Shown piece by piece: positions 1 to 8,326 of a stretch of DNA of 64,000 nucleotides. The stretch comes from Amycolatopsis sp. CA-128772. Lineage in GTDB: Bacteria > Actinomycetota > Actinomycetes > Mycobacteriales > Pseudonocardiaceae. The notes under the pieces were generated by a model. That model saw nothing but the letters and a program-made list of their open reading frames with translations, did not search any database and had not been told where the DNA came from. The stretch lies in the NCBI RefSeq assembly GCF_002904295.1, contig NZ_PPHG01000071.1:1-64000 (forward strand), written 5' to 3'. The translations under genes and the position numbers were made by a program. The stretch's first letter is position 1; the number at the start of each line of letters is the position of its first letter.

Positions 1-892
1 TGGTCAGGTAGACGATGTTGAGGACCTGGCCGGGGGAGCGGCTGTAGGCGATGCCGTTGGCGTCGGTGGGGACGATGTTGGCGTTGCCGTGGCCGTCGAT
101 GACGCCCTGGTCGTCGTCGGCGGGGCCGTCGAGGCTGTCGCGGGCGTTGGACAGCTTGACCGTGGCCTTGCCGTCGCCGCGCTGGTAGAGGGCGCTGCGG
201 ATGTTGCCGGCGTGGTAGGCCTCGACGGCGAGGATGCCGGCCGCGGCTTCGAGGTAGGTCTTGTTGGTGATCAGCGGGGCGGCACCCTTGTAGGCGGTGA
301 CGCCGACGTCTTCGAACAGGAAGGCGGCGAGCAGGAAGTTTTCCTCGCAGGCGAAGGCGTCGAAGCTGCGGCCCGGCTTGACCAGGCCGGCGGCTTGGGC
401 GGCGGCGGTGAAGCTGGACTGCAGGTCGATCGCCGGGCGGCTGACGGCGGCCGAGCCGAGCGCCGAGCGCAGGAACTGGACGTGGGCCTTCTCGTCGGCC
501 GCGATTTCCTGGGCGTACTGGCGGGCGGCCTTGGTTTCGAAGCGGACCGCGCGGCCGCCGGTCACGCCGCCGCGGGTGCCGGTGCCGGTGGTCATGGCGT
601 CGGCGAGGCCGCGGCCGGTGACGGCGTGCAGGTAGAACTCGGCTTCGAGGTACTCGAGGTTGAGGGCGAAGTTGAGGACGGCGCCGTCGCTCACCTCGGC
701 CGCGGCGGCTTCGGCAGCAGCGGACGGCCGGGCCGTCGCGGCGGCCGCAGGTCCGGCGGCGAGCCCGCCGAGGGCGCTCGCTCCGACGACTCCGAGGCCG
801 GTCATCCCGGCGGCTTTGAGGAAGCGGCGGCGGTCCTGGTCGTTCTCGGCACTGCGGTTGATCATCGACGCGGCATAGCGTTTGCCAAACAC
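1..892 (-). CDS. Tat-exported ferritin-like protein (partial at left edge)
   Basis: Secreted or cell-surface protein with a ferritin-like fold (PF13668 type); its substrate is unknown. About 297 codons are visible and the 3' end lies beyond base 1. The GTG start is preceded by AGGAG at a 7-nt spacing; an in-frame ATG at 865 is the alternative. Residues 21-26 read RRRFLK, a twin-arginine motif, followed by a hydrophobic stretch ending in an Ala run. The helix LEYLEAEFY (about residues 79-87) is typical of the family, and later segments such as EKAHVQFLR and EAYHAG supply the second helix set. Family members include desiccation-related proteins. No operon partner is visible. Confident in family, not in role. 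Confidence 0.85.
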   Translation of the reverse strand, partial: MFGKRYAASMINRSAENDQDRRRFLKAAGMTGLGVVGASALGGLAAGPAAAATARPSAAAEAAAAEVSDGAVLNFALNLEYLEAEFYLHAVTGRGLADAMTTGTGTRGGVTGGRAVRFETKAARQYAQEIAADEKAHVQFLRSALGSAAVSRPAIDLQSSFTAAAQAAGLVKPGRSFDAFACEENFLLAAFLFEDVGVTAYKGAAPLITNKTYLEAAAGILAVEAYHAGNIRSALYQRGDGKATVKLSNARDSLDGPADDDQGVIDGHGNANIVPTDANGIAYSRSPGQVLNIVYLT

Positions 893-1199
893 GGGTGATC
901 TCCTAACCCGCCCGCGCGCGAACGAGCGGGCGTAGCCCACCGCCGGCTCCCGGCGCTGGGACGGATCCTTTCGTGGACGTTTCCCTTTCGAAGCTGACCG
1001 CGCCGCGGATGGGTCGGTCTCCCGAGCCGGTGGATCAATGACTTCACTCGCCGGAAATTGCTCGGCCGTACCCACGACTCAGCGGTAGTAAACACGTTGG
1101 AGTGAAATAAAAAACTTGGATCTCCGCCCAATCCGGTGATGCTCTTCGCCTCGAACCCTGACTGACGGTGAAGTCCAGACCGGAAAGGGGGTGAGATGG
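893..1199. other. intergenic region between divergent genes
   Basis: About 300 bases separate the ferritin-like gene (leftward) from the Pro-Val repeat gene (rightward). Bases 1084-1130 are unusually AT-rich for this genome, including a run of six A's, so promoters for one or both genes probably lie here. I see no coding potential, repeat or clear operator. Confidence 0.4.
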
Positions 1200-2090
1200 A
1201 TGGATACTTCCCAGACGGATCACGCGCTGGTCCGGCACCCGGTGGTGCTTCGGGTGCTCGTGGTGGCCGGCGCGTTGTTCGGATTCACCCTGCTGGCGTT
1301 GGCCGTGTCGGCGGCCGCGGACGCTTCCGAAGGTTCGCCCCCGCCCGACCGGCCCGGCCTGCTCGAGGGCGCCGGGCACACGGTGCACGGCGTGCTTGAG
1401 CCTGTCGAACCGGTCCTGAAGCCGGTCACGGGCGCTGTGCACGAGGTGACGTCGCAGGTGGCTCCGGCGGTGAAGCCGGTGACGAGCGGGCTCGAGCCCG
1501 TGCTCGCGCCGCTGACCCGCCCGGTGCTGCGGGCGGCGGAACCGGTGCTGACGGCCTTGCGGCCGGTCACCGAGCCGGTGCTGCACGCGGTATCTCCGGT
1601 GACGTCGCCCGTGCTGCGCGCGACTGCTCCGGTGACCGCGCCGGTGGCGCGGGCGATCGGAGCCGGCCACGTGACCGGTCAGCCGGCGAAGGCCACACCA
1701 CGCGGAGAAATCACTGCTCCGCCGGTGGCGGCTGCACCGGTCGCGCCGGTCATGGCGATCGACCGGACTGCTGCGGTCGTCGACGAGCAGGGCGGCGATC
1801 AGCGTCGTCGTGATGCGCAGGTCGGTGCCCGGCACGTCGCCGGGGACGCGAATGCGGATACGGCCGGCGTTGCGGGTCCGATGTCCGGATCCGGCGGCGG
1901 ACCACCCGCCGACGTGGCCGGCCTGAGTGGAGCGATGTCGGCGGGCTCCGGTGGTCAGCACGGCGGCGAGTACGCCGTGACCGCGGCCGGCTCGGTCATA
2001 CCGGGCGCGGATCGCACGTGGCGGGCACCGCCCGCCGGGGTGTGGTCGTTGCACTGGCTGGAGTACTACGGCAACGACCACCCGAGCTGA
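1200..2090 (+). CDS. secreted Pro-Val repeat protein, function unknown
   Basis: I do not recognise a named family. A hydrophobic segment (about residues 14-37, VVLRVLVVAGALFGF onward) acts as signal peptide or membrane anchor and ends AAADAS. From about residue 60 to 150 the chain is built of short degenerate repeats of the type EPVLxPVT / SPVTxPVL, spaced by about 7-13 residues. The rest is Gly/Ala-rich and ends with an aromatic tail, WSLHWLEYYGNDHPS. The ATG at 1200 lies 9 nt after a purine-rich AAGGGGG; an in-frame GTG at 1191 is possible. It sits 57 nt upstream of the Gly/Ser/Thr repeat protein on the same strand, so the two are probably co-expressed surface proteins. Confidence 0.6.
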   Translation: MDTSQTDHALVRHPVVLRVLVVAGALFGFTLLALAVSAAADASEGSPPPDRPGLLEGAGHTVHGVLEPVEPVLKPVTGAVHEVTSQVAPAVKPVTSGLEPVLAPLTRPVLRAAEPVLTALRPVTEPVLHAVSPVTSPVLRATAPVTAPVARAIGAGHVTGQPAKATPRGEITAPPVAAAPVAPVMAIDRTAAVVDEQGGDQRRRDAQVGARHVAGDANADTAGVAGPMSGSGGGPPADVAGLSGAMSAGSGGQHGGEYAVTAAGSVIPGADRTWRAPPAGVWSLHWLEYYGNDHPS

Positions 2091-2147
2091 CGGTCCCTTT
2101 CCACTTCCGGAAATCCACAACGGACAGATGGCAAGGAAAGGGAAGTC

Positions 2148-3860
2148 ATGCACAAGTACGTGCGACGCGGCCTGACCGCCGCGGTCATCTCCGGCGGGTT
2201 CGTCCTGCTGGGATCAGCGGTGGCCAGTGCGGACACCGGCGACTCGGGCCCGCTGGGCGGGCTCGGCACCACGCTGCACTCCGTGGCCTCCGGCGTGTCG
2301 GCCGGCGGCCACGGCGGGGACTCCGGTTCCGGCGGGAACGCCACCAGCAGCAACAACGCGGTGAGCGGGAACTCCGGCAATTCGGGCAGCTCCGGCTCCA
2401 CCGGGCACAACAGCGCTTACGGCGTGTGTGTGCTGGCCAAGTGCAGCACCTCGGTGTCCTCGGGCAACTCGGGGAACACGGGCGCGACCGGCTCGACCGG
2501 GAACGCCTCGAACACCGGCACCACCACCGGTGGGCACTCCGGCAACGCCGGCCACGGCGGCTCCGCAACGTCGACCGCGTCCGGCACGAACACCGCCGGC
2601 TCGCGTGGCGGCCTCCTCGGCGCCGTCACCGGTACCGCCAAGGGCGGCAACGGTGGCGACTCCGGCGACGCCGGGAACGCCACCAGCGACAACGCCGCGG
2701 TGTCGGGGAACTCCGGCAATTCCGGGAACTCCGGCTCCACCGGCGGCAACAGCGCCTACGGCCTGTGCCTGCTGGCGCAGTGCACCACCACGGTGACCTC
2801 GGGCGACTCCGGGAACACCGGCGCCACCGGCTCGACCGGCGACGCGACCAACACCAGCACCACCACCGGCGGCAACTCCGGCAACGCGGGCCACGGCGGC
2901 GACGCCACCACGACCGCGTCCGGCCACAACTCCGCCACGAACAACGGTGGCCACGGCTGGGGCTGGAACCGTCACGACCAGGGCGGCAAGACGAGCGTCC
3001 TGGGCTCGGTCACCGGCACCGCCAAGGGCGGCAATGGAGGCAACTCCGGCGACGCTGGCAACGCGAACAGCAGCAACAGCGCGGTGACCGGGCACTCCGG
3101 CAACTCGGGTGACTCGGGTTCCACCGGCGGCAACACCGCCATCGTGTGGACGCTCGGCGGCCAGAACAACGGCCGCGGCCACCACCACGGCCGGAAGCAC
3201 GACTGCGGCTGGAACAACAGCGGCAGCGGGAACCACGAGGGCACGCAGTCGGCCACCACGGTGACTTCGGGCGACTCCGGTGACACCGGCGCCACCGGTT
3301 CGACCGGCGACGCGTGGAACACCAGCACCACCACCGGCGGGAACTCCGGCTGGGCGGGCAACGGTGGCGACGCCACCGTCGTGAGCACCGGCCAGAACTC
3401 CGCCACGAACAGCGGTGGGCACGGCTGGGGCTGGAACCGGCACGGCCAGGGCGGCAGCAACACCGGCGTCCTGGGTGTGGTGACCGGCACCGCCAACGGC
3501 GGCAACGGTGGCAACTCCGGCGACGCCGGCGACGCCACCAGCCACAACAACGCCGTGACCGGCACGTCCGGCGACTCGGGTGACTCGGGCTCGACCGGCG
3601 GCAACACCGCCGTCACCTCGACCCGCGGGCACGAGCAGCAGGGCCGCCACCACGGTGGCTGGAACAACGAGGGCGACCACTCGAGCACCACGGTCACCTC
3701 GGGCGACTCCGGCACCACCGGTGCCACCGGTTCGACCGGCGACGCCGGGAACGACAGCACCACCACCGGCGGGAACTCCGGCCGGGGCGGCAACGGCGGC
3801 GACGCCGGTGTCCACGCCTCGGGTTGGAACACCGTCGCGCACACCCCGCACACCGTCTGA
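2148..3860 (+). CDS. secreted Gly/Ser/Thr/Asn modular repeat protein, function unknown
   Basis: This is a 570-residue exported protein with no family I can name. Residues 1-29 form a clean signal peptide (positive start, VISGGFVLLGS core, cleavage near AVASA/DTG). The mature chain is about four modules of 110-155 residues. Each has a first half of the form GDAGxATSxNxAV followed by GNSGNSGxSGSTGGN, and a second half SGDSGxTGATGSTGDA then STTTGGNSGxAGxGGDA. The three-residue xxG rhythm suggests an elongated repetitive fold such as a collagen-like or beta-solenoid structure. Spacers differ: modules 1-2 carry CVLAKC and CLLAQC, modules 3-4 carry His/Gly/Trp-rich segments (GHHHGRKHDCGW, GRHHGGW). 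SD AAGGGA precedes the ATG. A strong hairpin follows the gene. Confidence 0.65.
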   Translation: MHKYVRRGLTAAVISGGFVLLGSAVASADTGDSGPLGGLGTTLHSVASGVSAGGHGGDSGSGGNATSSNNAVSGNSGNSGSSGSTGHNSAYGVCVLAKCSTSVSSGNSGNTGATGSTGNASNTGTTTGGHSGNAGHGGSATSTASGTNTAGSRGGLLGAVTGTAKGGNGGDSGDAGNATSDNAAVSGNSGNSGNSGSTGGNSAYGLCLLAQCTTTVTSGDSGNTGATGSTGDATNTSTTTGGNSGNAGHGGDATTTASGHNSATNNGGHGWGWNRHDQGGKTSVLGSVTGTAKGGNGGNSGDAGNANSSNSAVTGHSGNSGDSGSTGGNTAIVWTLGGQNNGRGHHHGRKHDCGWNNSGSGNHEGTQSATTVTSGDSGDTGATGSTGDAWNTSTTTGGNSGWAGNGGDATVVSTGQNSATNSGGHGWGWNRHGQGGSNTGVLGVVTGTANGGNGGNSGDAGDATSHNNAVTGTSGDSGDSGSTGGNTAVTSTRGHEQQGRHHGGWNNEGDHSSTTVTSGDSGTTGATGSTGDAGNDSTTTGGNSGRGGNGGDAGVHASGWNTVAHTPHTV

Positions 3861-3883
3861 CGGTTCACCGGGGAGCATGAGGA

Positions 3884-3912
3884 GCGGGGGCACCGGATTC
3901 CGGTGCCCCCGC
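3884..3912 (+). terminator. strong hairpin terminator after the repeat protein gene
   Basis: A perfect 13-bp stem (GCGGGGGCACCGG and its complement) closes a 3-nt ATT loop 23 nt after the repeat-protein stop codon and is followed by TTTGT. It should end the transcript of the two secreted proteins. Confidence 0.85.
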
Positions 3913-4361
3913 TTTGTCGTGCGGGATGGGCCCAAAGGCCGAAACCCTGGCCTCTCCGACGACACTGGTGCGGGTTCCCGCGCTCCAAGCCGGGTTCAGC
4001 TGGATGTGGTCGGCTACGCCGTCGCCGCTGCGTTCCGGGAAAACTCCCCGCCACGAGCGTAGCTGGCGGGCATGCCGGCGAGGCCCGTGCGGCTGACGTC
4101 CGTGGCGAACCTACGCGATGGACACAGCGCACCGTGCCGACCACGGCGAGCGCCCGGACGCGGCACTGCGTGGCTCAGGCCGGGGCCTGGCGGGTGGGTG
4201 CTTCCAGCGACAAGGTGGAGTGCAGGCCCAGGCTCGTCAGCTTGCGCCGGGCGGGCTCGGAGGCCACGACACGCAGCGTCGGGGGAATCGTCGTGCGTTA
4301 CCGCCCGGATGGGTGGAACCTGGGGCGTGCTGTATCGAGTCGGTGGTGCCCGACCGCCGAC
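3913..4361. other. 449-nt intergenic region, nothing recognised
   Basis: Lies between two convergent genes. Short open frames exist on both strands, but none has a convincing start, SD or recognisable motif. I see no RNA gene or strong repeat. Confidence 0.4.
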
Positions 4362-4784
4362 TCACATCGCGGCCGGGAACACCTTGACGGGAACCAGCGC
4401 CCACACGACCTTGCCGCGGCTGTCGGTGCGGACACCCCAGTCCAGGGACAGCTGGCCCACCAGCCGCAACCCGTACCGCAGCGTGACGACCCGGACCGCG
4501 TCCGCCACCGGGTCTCCGTCGCCGACCTCGACCAGCACGTTCTCCGAAGTTCGGCCGGCTCGCAGCAGCCTCGGTGTCGTCGCATGACGATAGGCGTTGC
4601 CGACCAGCTCGTCGACCACCAGCAACACCGCACCGAAACGGTCGTCAGGGTCCGCATCCGGCAGCAGCGCCTCGACGATCGCCGCCCGCACCTCCCGCAG
4701 ATCCGGCCGGCCGGTGAGGTCGACGGTCACATCCGCCGCCCACCTTGCCCGCCGCCTCGTTCCGCGCCCGTCGTCGATGTTCAC
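4362..4784 (-). CDS. RsbW-like histidine-kinase-type ATPase (anti-sigma/regulatory)
   Basis: This is a small HATPase_c_2 protein of the kind that acts as serine kinase or anti-sigma factor in partner-switching systems. The N-box reads VDELVGNAYRHA, and a short later motif VEVGDGDP fits the G1 region (usually D-x-G-x-G), here somewhat divergent. About 140 residues is normal for stand-alone domains. GTG at 4784 is preferred because AAGGAAGGGA lies just upstream; GTG at 4802 is the alternative. No STAS antagonist or sigma factor is next to it, so it is an orphan, as is common in actinomycetes. Its target cannot be inferred. Confidence 0.75.
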   Translation of the reverse strand: MNIDDGRGTRRRARWAADVTVDLTGRPDLREVRAAIVEALLPDADPDDRFGAVLLVVDELVGNAYRHATTPRLLRAGRTSENVLVEVGDGDPVADAVRVVTLRYGLRLVGQLSLDWGVRTDSRGKVVWALVPVKVFPAAM

Positions 4785-5055
4785 GCCGTCCCTTCCTTCC
4801 ACTCCGCCTTATCCGTGTTCGGCGCCGCTGCGGGGAATGGATGGGGGCCGATCAGGGGAGATTGCGGGACACCATCGCGACGGAGCAGTCTGCTCGGCCG
4901 AGGGTTCCGGAGAGGCATTGAAGCAGCAGCGGCCGCGGAAAAGGACCGGGGCAGGGGTGGGCGTGGACGGCTGGGGCTGCTCGCGGCCCTTCACGGCGTG
5001 ATCGCAGGATTTGCCCGAGGCAGCCGGGATCCCTGTGCAACCGCGCCCAAGCTGA
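4785..5055. other. intergenic/decayed DNA upstream of the fasciclin remnant
   Basis: No plausible gene. It lies directly upstream of a fragment that has lost its own 5' end, so it probably marks one side of an old deletion. The open frames crossing it have no recognisable motif. Confidence 0.35.
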
Positions 5056-5406
5056 AGAAGTCGCGCAGGATCCGGCTGTGGACTGTGTTCGCAGCTGCCG
5101 CAGGGTTCGGCCGACCCGGCGTTCGCCGCGCTGGGTGACGCCAAGTTCACCGAGCTGGCCGGTAAGCCGGCCGAGCTGGCGCCGATTCTGCAGTACCACG
5201 TGGTCGGCAAGCGCTACGACGCCAAGGGCCTCGCCGCCGCCGAGTCGCTGGAGCCGCTGAACACCGCCGGTGGCCCGGTGAAGATCGCGGGTCCCGGCGA
5301 GAACATGACCGTCAACGGCGCGAAGATGTTGTGCAGCAACATCCCCACGAAGAACGCCACGGTCTTCGTGATCGGCAAGGTGCTGACGCCGGGCACCAAC
5401 AAGTAA
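5056..5406 (+). pseudogene. fasciclin (FAS1) domain protein remnant
   Basis: The frame ending at 5406 reads ILQYHVVGKRYDAKGL, ENMTVNGAKMLCSNI and TVFVIGKVLTPGTNK, which are the second half of a secreted FAS1 adhesion domain (HVVxGK, TVNGA and xVIDxVL elements). Upstream in the same frame, CSQLPQGSADP resembles the N-terminal linker normally found just after the signal peptide, but it runs straight into AFAALGDAKF. About 60 residues of the first half are therefore missing and there is no signal peptide or start codon (in-frame TGA at 5053). I interpret this as a gene killed by 5' loss plus an internal deletion. Only the fragment from GTG 5200 could still be translated. Confidence 0.75.
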
Positions 5407-5413
5407 CTCCAGC

Positions 5414-5452
5414 TCCCGGGCAACACACCTTTCCCCCGGGGAAGGCCCGGGA
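5414..5452 (+). terminator. putative terminator of the fasciclin remnant
   Basis: TCCCGGG at 5414-5420 pairs with CCCGGGA at 5446-5452, with a nested smaller hairpin (CCTTTCCCCCGGGGAAGG). It sits 8 nt after the stop codon, as expected of the ancestral terminator. There is no T-run. Confidence 0.45.
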
Positions 5453-5820
5453 AATGCGGCGGCCGCGCCACATTGGTGCCTTCGACCGGCGGCGAATTCC
5501 GGGAGGTCCGCTGCTGAGGGACGCCAAAGCGGCGGCGTTCCGCCGGTCGTCGTCACCGCCGGATCGCTCCAGGGCCGTGCCGGCGGCCGGCCCCCTGCCG
5601 GCTGACTTTTCGTCGGATTGCTCGAGCGGGACTCTTCAGTTCGTACGAGTAAGCGCGGCTGTCGGCGATAAGCGAATCAACAAGCGATCCGTGTGCACGG
5701 GGGCGGCTCGTCGCGGGCTCGCCTGGGCGGGTGAAGTTCTGCCCGCGGCCGAGTGGCGGGAAAGTCTCCCGAGCGCGAGGCGGGGCGAGACGGGCGCCGC
5801 CGGCCGCGAGGAGGAGCCGC
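5453..5820. other. decayed intergenic stretch, nothing recognised
   Basis: About 370 nt between two gene remnants. No open frame shows a recognisable motif. It probably contains unidentifiable debris of the neighbouring dead genes. Confidence 0.3.
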
Positions 5821-6139
5821 CGATGCTCGGCGCCAGCGACCCGACAACAGCCCCCGCACCTCCCGGCCGGGTCGAGGTCACCGTCACTGCGTCTCCGACG
5901 ACGGCGACAAGGTGATGGCCGCGATCCACTTCACCCTCAGCGCGCCGGCGTCACCGCCGACCAGCTCGGCCAGCTCGGCGGCACCGACGTCGTCCGCGGC
6001 TGCTCCGTCGACGTCGGCGGCCCCGAGCGCCGCCGCGACGAGCGGAAAAATCTCGGCGTGGGTGTGGATCTTGATCGGCGTTGTCGTCGTGGTGGCCGCG
6101 GACGTCGTCGGGCTGCGGCTGCGGCGGACCCGGGAGTAG
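5821..6139 (+). pseudogene. CopC-like copper-resistance protein remnant (frameshifted)
   Basis: Two frames together give the end of a CopC domain. GRVEVTVT lies in one frame (about 5865-5890). VSDDGDKVMAAIHFTLSAPAS lies in another, matching the family pattern of a beta strand, the V-S-x-D-G-H turn and a final FTV-type strand. A Ser/Ala/Pro linker, one membrane helix (ISAWVWILIGVVVVVAADVV) and a basic tail (RLRRTRE) follow, the usual C-terminus of actinobacterial CopC. The N-terminal half with the copper ligands is missing and the His of the D-G-H turn is Asp. The match rests on motif memory, so confidence is moderate. Confidence 0.6.
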
Positions 6140-6149
6140 CTCAGCGGCC

Positions 6150-6707
6150 CGGACGTGGTCGGGCCGGCCGATGCGCTCGACGACCGTCCCGCGCTGCTCG
6201 GCTCGCATGCGGGGGAGCAGCTCGGCGCGGCCGTCCGGGTACCGGACGACCGGCCAACCCCGGCAAGATCCTCGTCAGCAGGCCGTCCGACGCGCTGAAG
6301 GCCAAGCAGCTTTCCGACACGGCGTTCTCCGGGCTGCTGCTCGGCCTGGCCGCCGTGGCGCTGCTGGTCGGTGCCGTCGGGGTGGCCAACACGATGATCA
6401 TCTCGGTGCTGGAACGCACCCGCGAGATCGGGCTGCGGCGCGCGCTCGGCGCCACCCGGCGGCACGTCCGCGGCCAGTTCCTCGCCGAGTCGGTGGCCCT
6501 GTGCCTGCTGGGCGTGCTGGCCGGCGCCGCCGTCGGCACGCTCGTCACGGTGGATCACGCGGCGGCGCGGGGCTGGCCCACGGTCATTCCCCTGACCGGG
6601 GTAGCCGGTGGGGTCGGCGCCGCGCTGGTCGCCGGCATCCTCGCCGGGATTCACCCGGCGGTGCGGGCGTCGCGGCTGCCCCCCCGACCGAGGCGCTCGC
6701 CACCTGA
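6150..6707 (+). pseudogene. MacB/FtsX-like ABC permease remnant
   Basis: From about 6250 the frame reads PANPGKILVSRPSDALKAKQ and continues through three hydrophobic helices with the family signature VLERTREIGLRRALGATRRH and an ending that resembles IHPAVRASRL. This is the C-terminal quarter of a MacB-type permease that normally forms a tripartite exporter with an ATPase and an adaptor, neither of which is present. The 6150-6245 segment looks like a shifted piece of its extracellular domain. Near the end, seven C's (6679-6685) put the conserved tail PPTEALAT in a different frame from the helices. The gene is dead through 5' loss and frameshifts. Confidence 0.75.
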
Positions 6708-6761
6708 GGCCGCCGACTGCCTTGCGTGCGTGGCAGCCCTGAGCAGACCAGCCGACTAAGT

Positions 6762-6774
6762 GGATAAGCCATCC
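6762..6774. promoter_or_regulatory. operator-like site 1 (GGATAAGCCATCC)
   Basis: One of three 13-bp sites fitting GGAYRARYYATCC around the SDR/TetR pair. This copy is 64 nt before the SDR start. The arms GGAT/ATCC form a short palindrome, as expected for a TetR dimer. Confidence 0.55.
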
Positions 6775-6800
6775 GATCAATGCTATCTTCACGTTGAAAC

Positions 6801-6813
6801 GGATGAACTATCC
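6801..6813. promoter_or_regulatory. operator-like site 2 (GGATGAACTATCC)
   Basis: Second copy of the 13-bp site, 39 bp after site 1 and 24 nt before the SDR ATG, inside the probable promoter or leader. The flanks extend the palindrome to CGGAT/ATCCG. Confidence 0.6.
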
Positions 6814-6837
6814 GTATAGCGCGAGGAGAGATACGTC

Positions 6838-7710
6838 ATGAGGCAGACAGCGGTGGTCACGGCGGGGACCGCGGGGATCGGATTGGAGACCGCGCTGGGG
6901 CTGGCCGCGGCCGGGTTCGCGGTCACGGTCATCGGGCGGGACGCCGAACGGGGCGCCCGCGCGGTCGAGCGGATCAGCGGAACGGGTCCGGCGCATCCGG
7001 CCCGGTTCCTGCGAGCGGATCTCGCGTCGCTCGACGAAGTGCGCGGGCTGGCGGACCGGATCGCCGCCGAGCCGCTGACCGTGCTGGTCAACAATGTCGG
7101 CGCGATGTTCGCCGAACGCCGGGAGTTCGGAGGCGTCGAGGCGTCGTTCGTCGTCAACCACCTTTCGCCGTACCTGCTGACCGAACTGCTCCTGCCCACG
7201 CTCGAGGCCGGTGCGCCGAGCCGCATCGTGAACGTGACGTCCGGCGCGGTCGGCGTCGCCAAGCGGGTGTTCGACGCCGTCGAGCCGCCCGGCGGGTACT
7301 ACGGCTTCCACTGGTACGGCCGCGCCAAGCTGGCCAACCTGGCCTACACGCTCGATCTCGCCGCGCGGCTGGACGGCACGGGTGTTTCGGTGTTCGCCGC
7401 GGATCCCGGCGGCGCGGCGACCGGCATGACCACCGGCACGATGACCGACCCGAAGATCGTCTCGCCCGGATTGCGGCTGCTGTGGCCACTGGTTCGGCGC
7501 AAGTTCGCCCGCTCCACTTCAGGCCCGGCCTCCGTGGCGGCGCGGCCGTCGATCGTCGCCGCCACCGACGACACGCTCACCGGCCGGACCGGTGTCGTCA
7601 TCGGCCCACGGGCGCGCCCGGTTGCGCCGTTGCGCGCGGCGGCCGATCCCCGTGTCGCCGACGCGGTGCGGCGGCTCAGTGCACGGCACGCGCCGATCGC
7701 CGCCGGTTGA
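6838..7710 (+). CDS. short-chain dehydrogenase/reductase
   Basis: NAD(P)-dependent oxidoreductase of the SDR superfamily, 290 residues; the substrate cannot be told. The glycine-rich nucleotide motif TAGTAGIG is at residues 8-15, NNVG comes near residue 87, and the catalytic Tyr/Lys pair sits in WYGRAKLAN. Overall it resembles retinol-dehydrogenase-like SDRs. SD AGGAG lies 9 nt before the ATG. The downstream tetR gene is 46 nt away on the same strand, and 13-bp operator-like sites flank the SDR on both sides, so it is probably the regulator's main target. Confidence 0.88.
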   Translation: MRQTAVVTAGTAGIGLETALGLAAAGFAVTVIGRDAERGARAVERISGTGPAHPARFLRADLASLDEVRGLADRIAAEPLTVLVNNVGAMFAERREFGGVEASFVVNHLSPYLLTELLLPTLEAGAPSRIVNVTSGAVGVAKRVFDAVEPPGGYYGFHWYGRAKLANLAYTLDLAARLDGTGVSVFAADPGGAATGMTTGTMTDPKIVSPGLRLLWPLVRRKFARSTSGPASVAARPSIVAATDDTLTGRTGVVIGPRARPVAPLRAAADPRVADAVRRLSARHAPIAAG

Positions 7711-7729
7711 GGCGAAGGGGCGGCGATCC

Positions 7730-7742
7730 GGACAAGTCATCC
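7730..7742. promoter_or_regulatory. operator-like site 3 (GGACAAGTCATCC)
   Basis: Third copy of the 13-bp site, between the SDR stop and 14 nt before the tetR ATG, placed for autoregulation of the repressor. Confidence 0.55.
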
Positions 7743-7756
7743 GTTATCCTCGGCGT

Positions 7757-8326
7757 ATGACGACCACGTCGTTGCGCAAGGACGCCGCCCGCAACCGGGA
7801 CCGGATCGTCGCCGTCGCCCGCGACCTCGTCGATGCGGGAACGGTGTTGCAGCTCAACGACATCGCCCGTCGTGCCGGAATCGGTGTCGGCACCGTGTAC
7901 CGTCATTTTTCCACCGCCGAAGCGTTGTTGGAGACCGTCGCGACACCTTGTCTGGAGGCACTGGTAGCCGAGGGGGAGAAGGCGCTGGCCGACACCGATC
8001 CCTGGCACGCGCTGGAAAGCTTCCTGCGATGCACGGTCGAAGCACAGGTGAGCGACGCGTCGCTGTCCCCGGTCACCGCGGCCGCGACGGACGCCTTGGC
8101 GCACACGACGGAACTCAAGCAGTCCCTGCGCTCGATCGGCACAACGCTGTTGGAACGAGCACGACAGGCCGGCGTCGTCCGCCCGGACCTCACCGCGGCG
8201 GATCTTGTCCCGCTCATGTGCGGTATCGCCTACGCTACGCAGATCCACAGTGAAACGTCCGCCGACGTGGTCGCCACCGCTCACCGCTACCTGACCGCAC
8301 TGCTCGAAGGATTGCGACGTGTGTGA
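7757..8326 (+). CDS. TetR-family transcriptional regulator
   Basis: A 189-residue repressor-type protein. The TetR N-terminal helix-turn-helix is clear: LNDIARRAGIGVGTVYRHF at residues 33-51. The C-terminal half is an all-helical ligand/dimer domain of usual length. The ATG at 7757 is chosen because the HTH then begins at the normal distance; a longer in-frame start at 7592 would lie inside the SDR gene. It is co-directional with the SDR, and the three copies of GGAYRARYYATCC next to both genes are the likely binding sites. The ligand is unknown, perhaps the SDR substrate. Confidence 0.88.
   Translation: MTTTSLRKDAARNRDRIVAVARDLVDAGTVLQLNDIARRAGIGVGTVYRHFSTAEALLETVATPCLEALVAEGEKALADTDPWHALESFLRCTVEAQVSDASLSPVTAAATDALAHTTELKQSLRSIGTTLLERARQAGVVRPDLTAADLVPLMCGIAYATQIHSETSADVVATAHRYLTALLEGLRRV

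Noticed and set aside
2214-3965. Long minus-strand open frame opposite the repeat protein
   Set aside because: Shadow of a GC-biased repeat gene: low-complexity Ala/Gly/Val text, no start signal, and the plus strand has signal peptide and SD.
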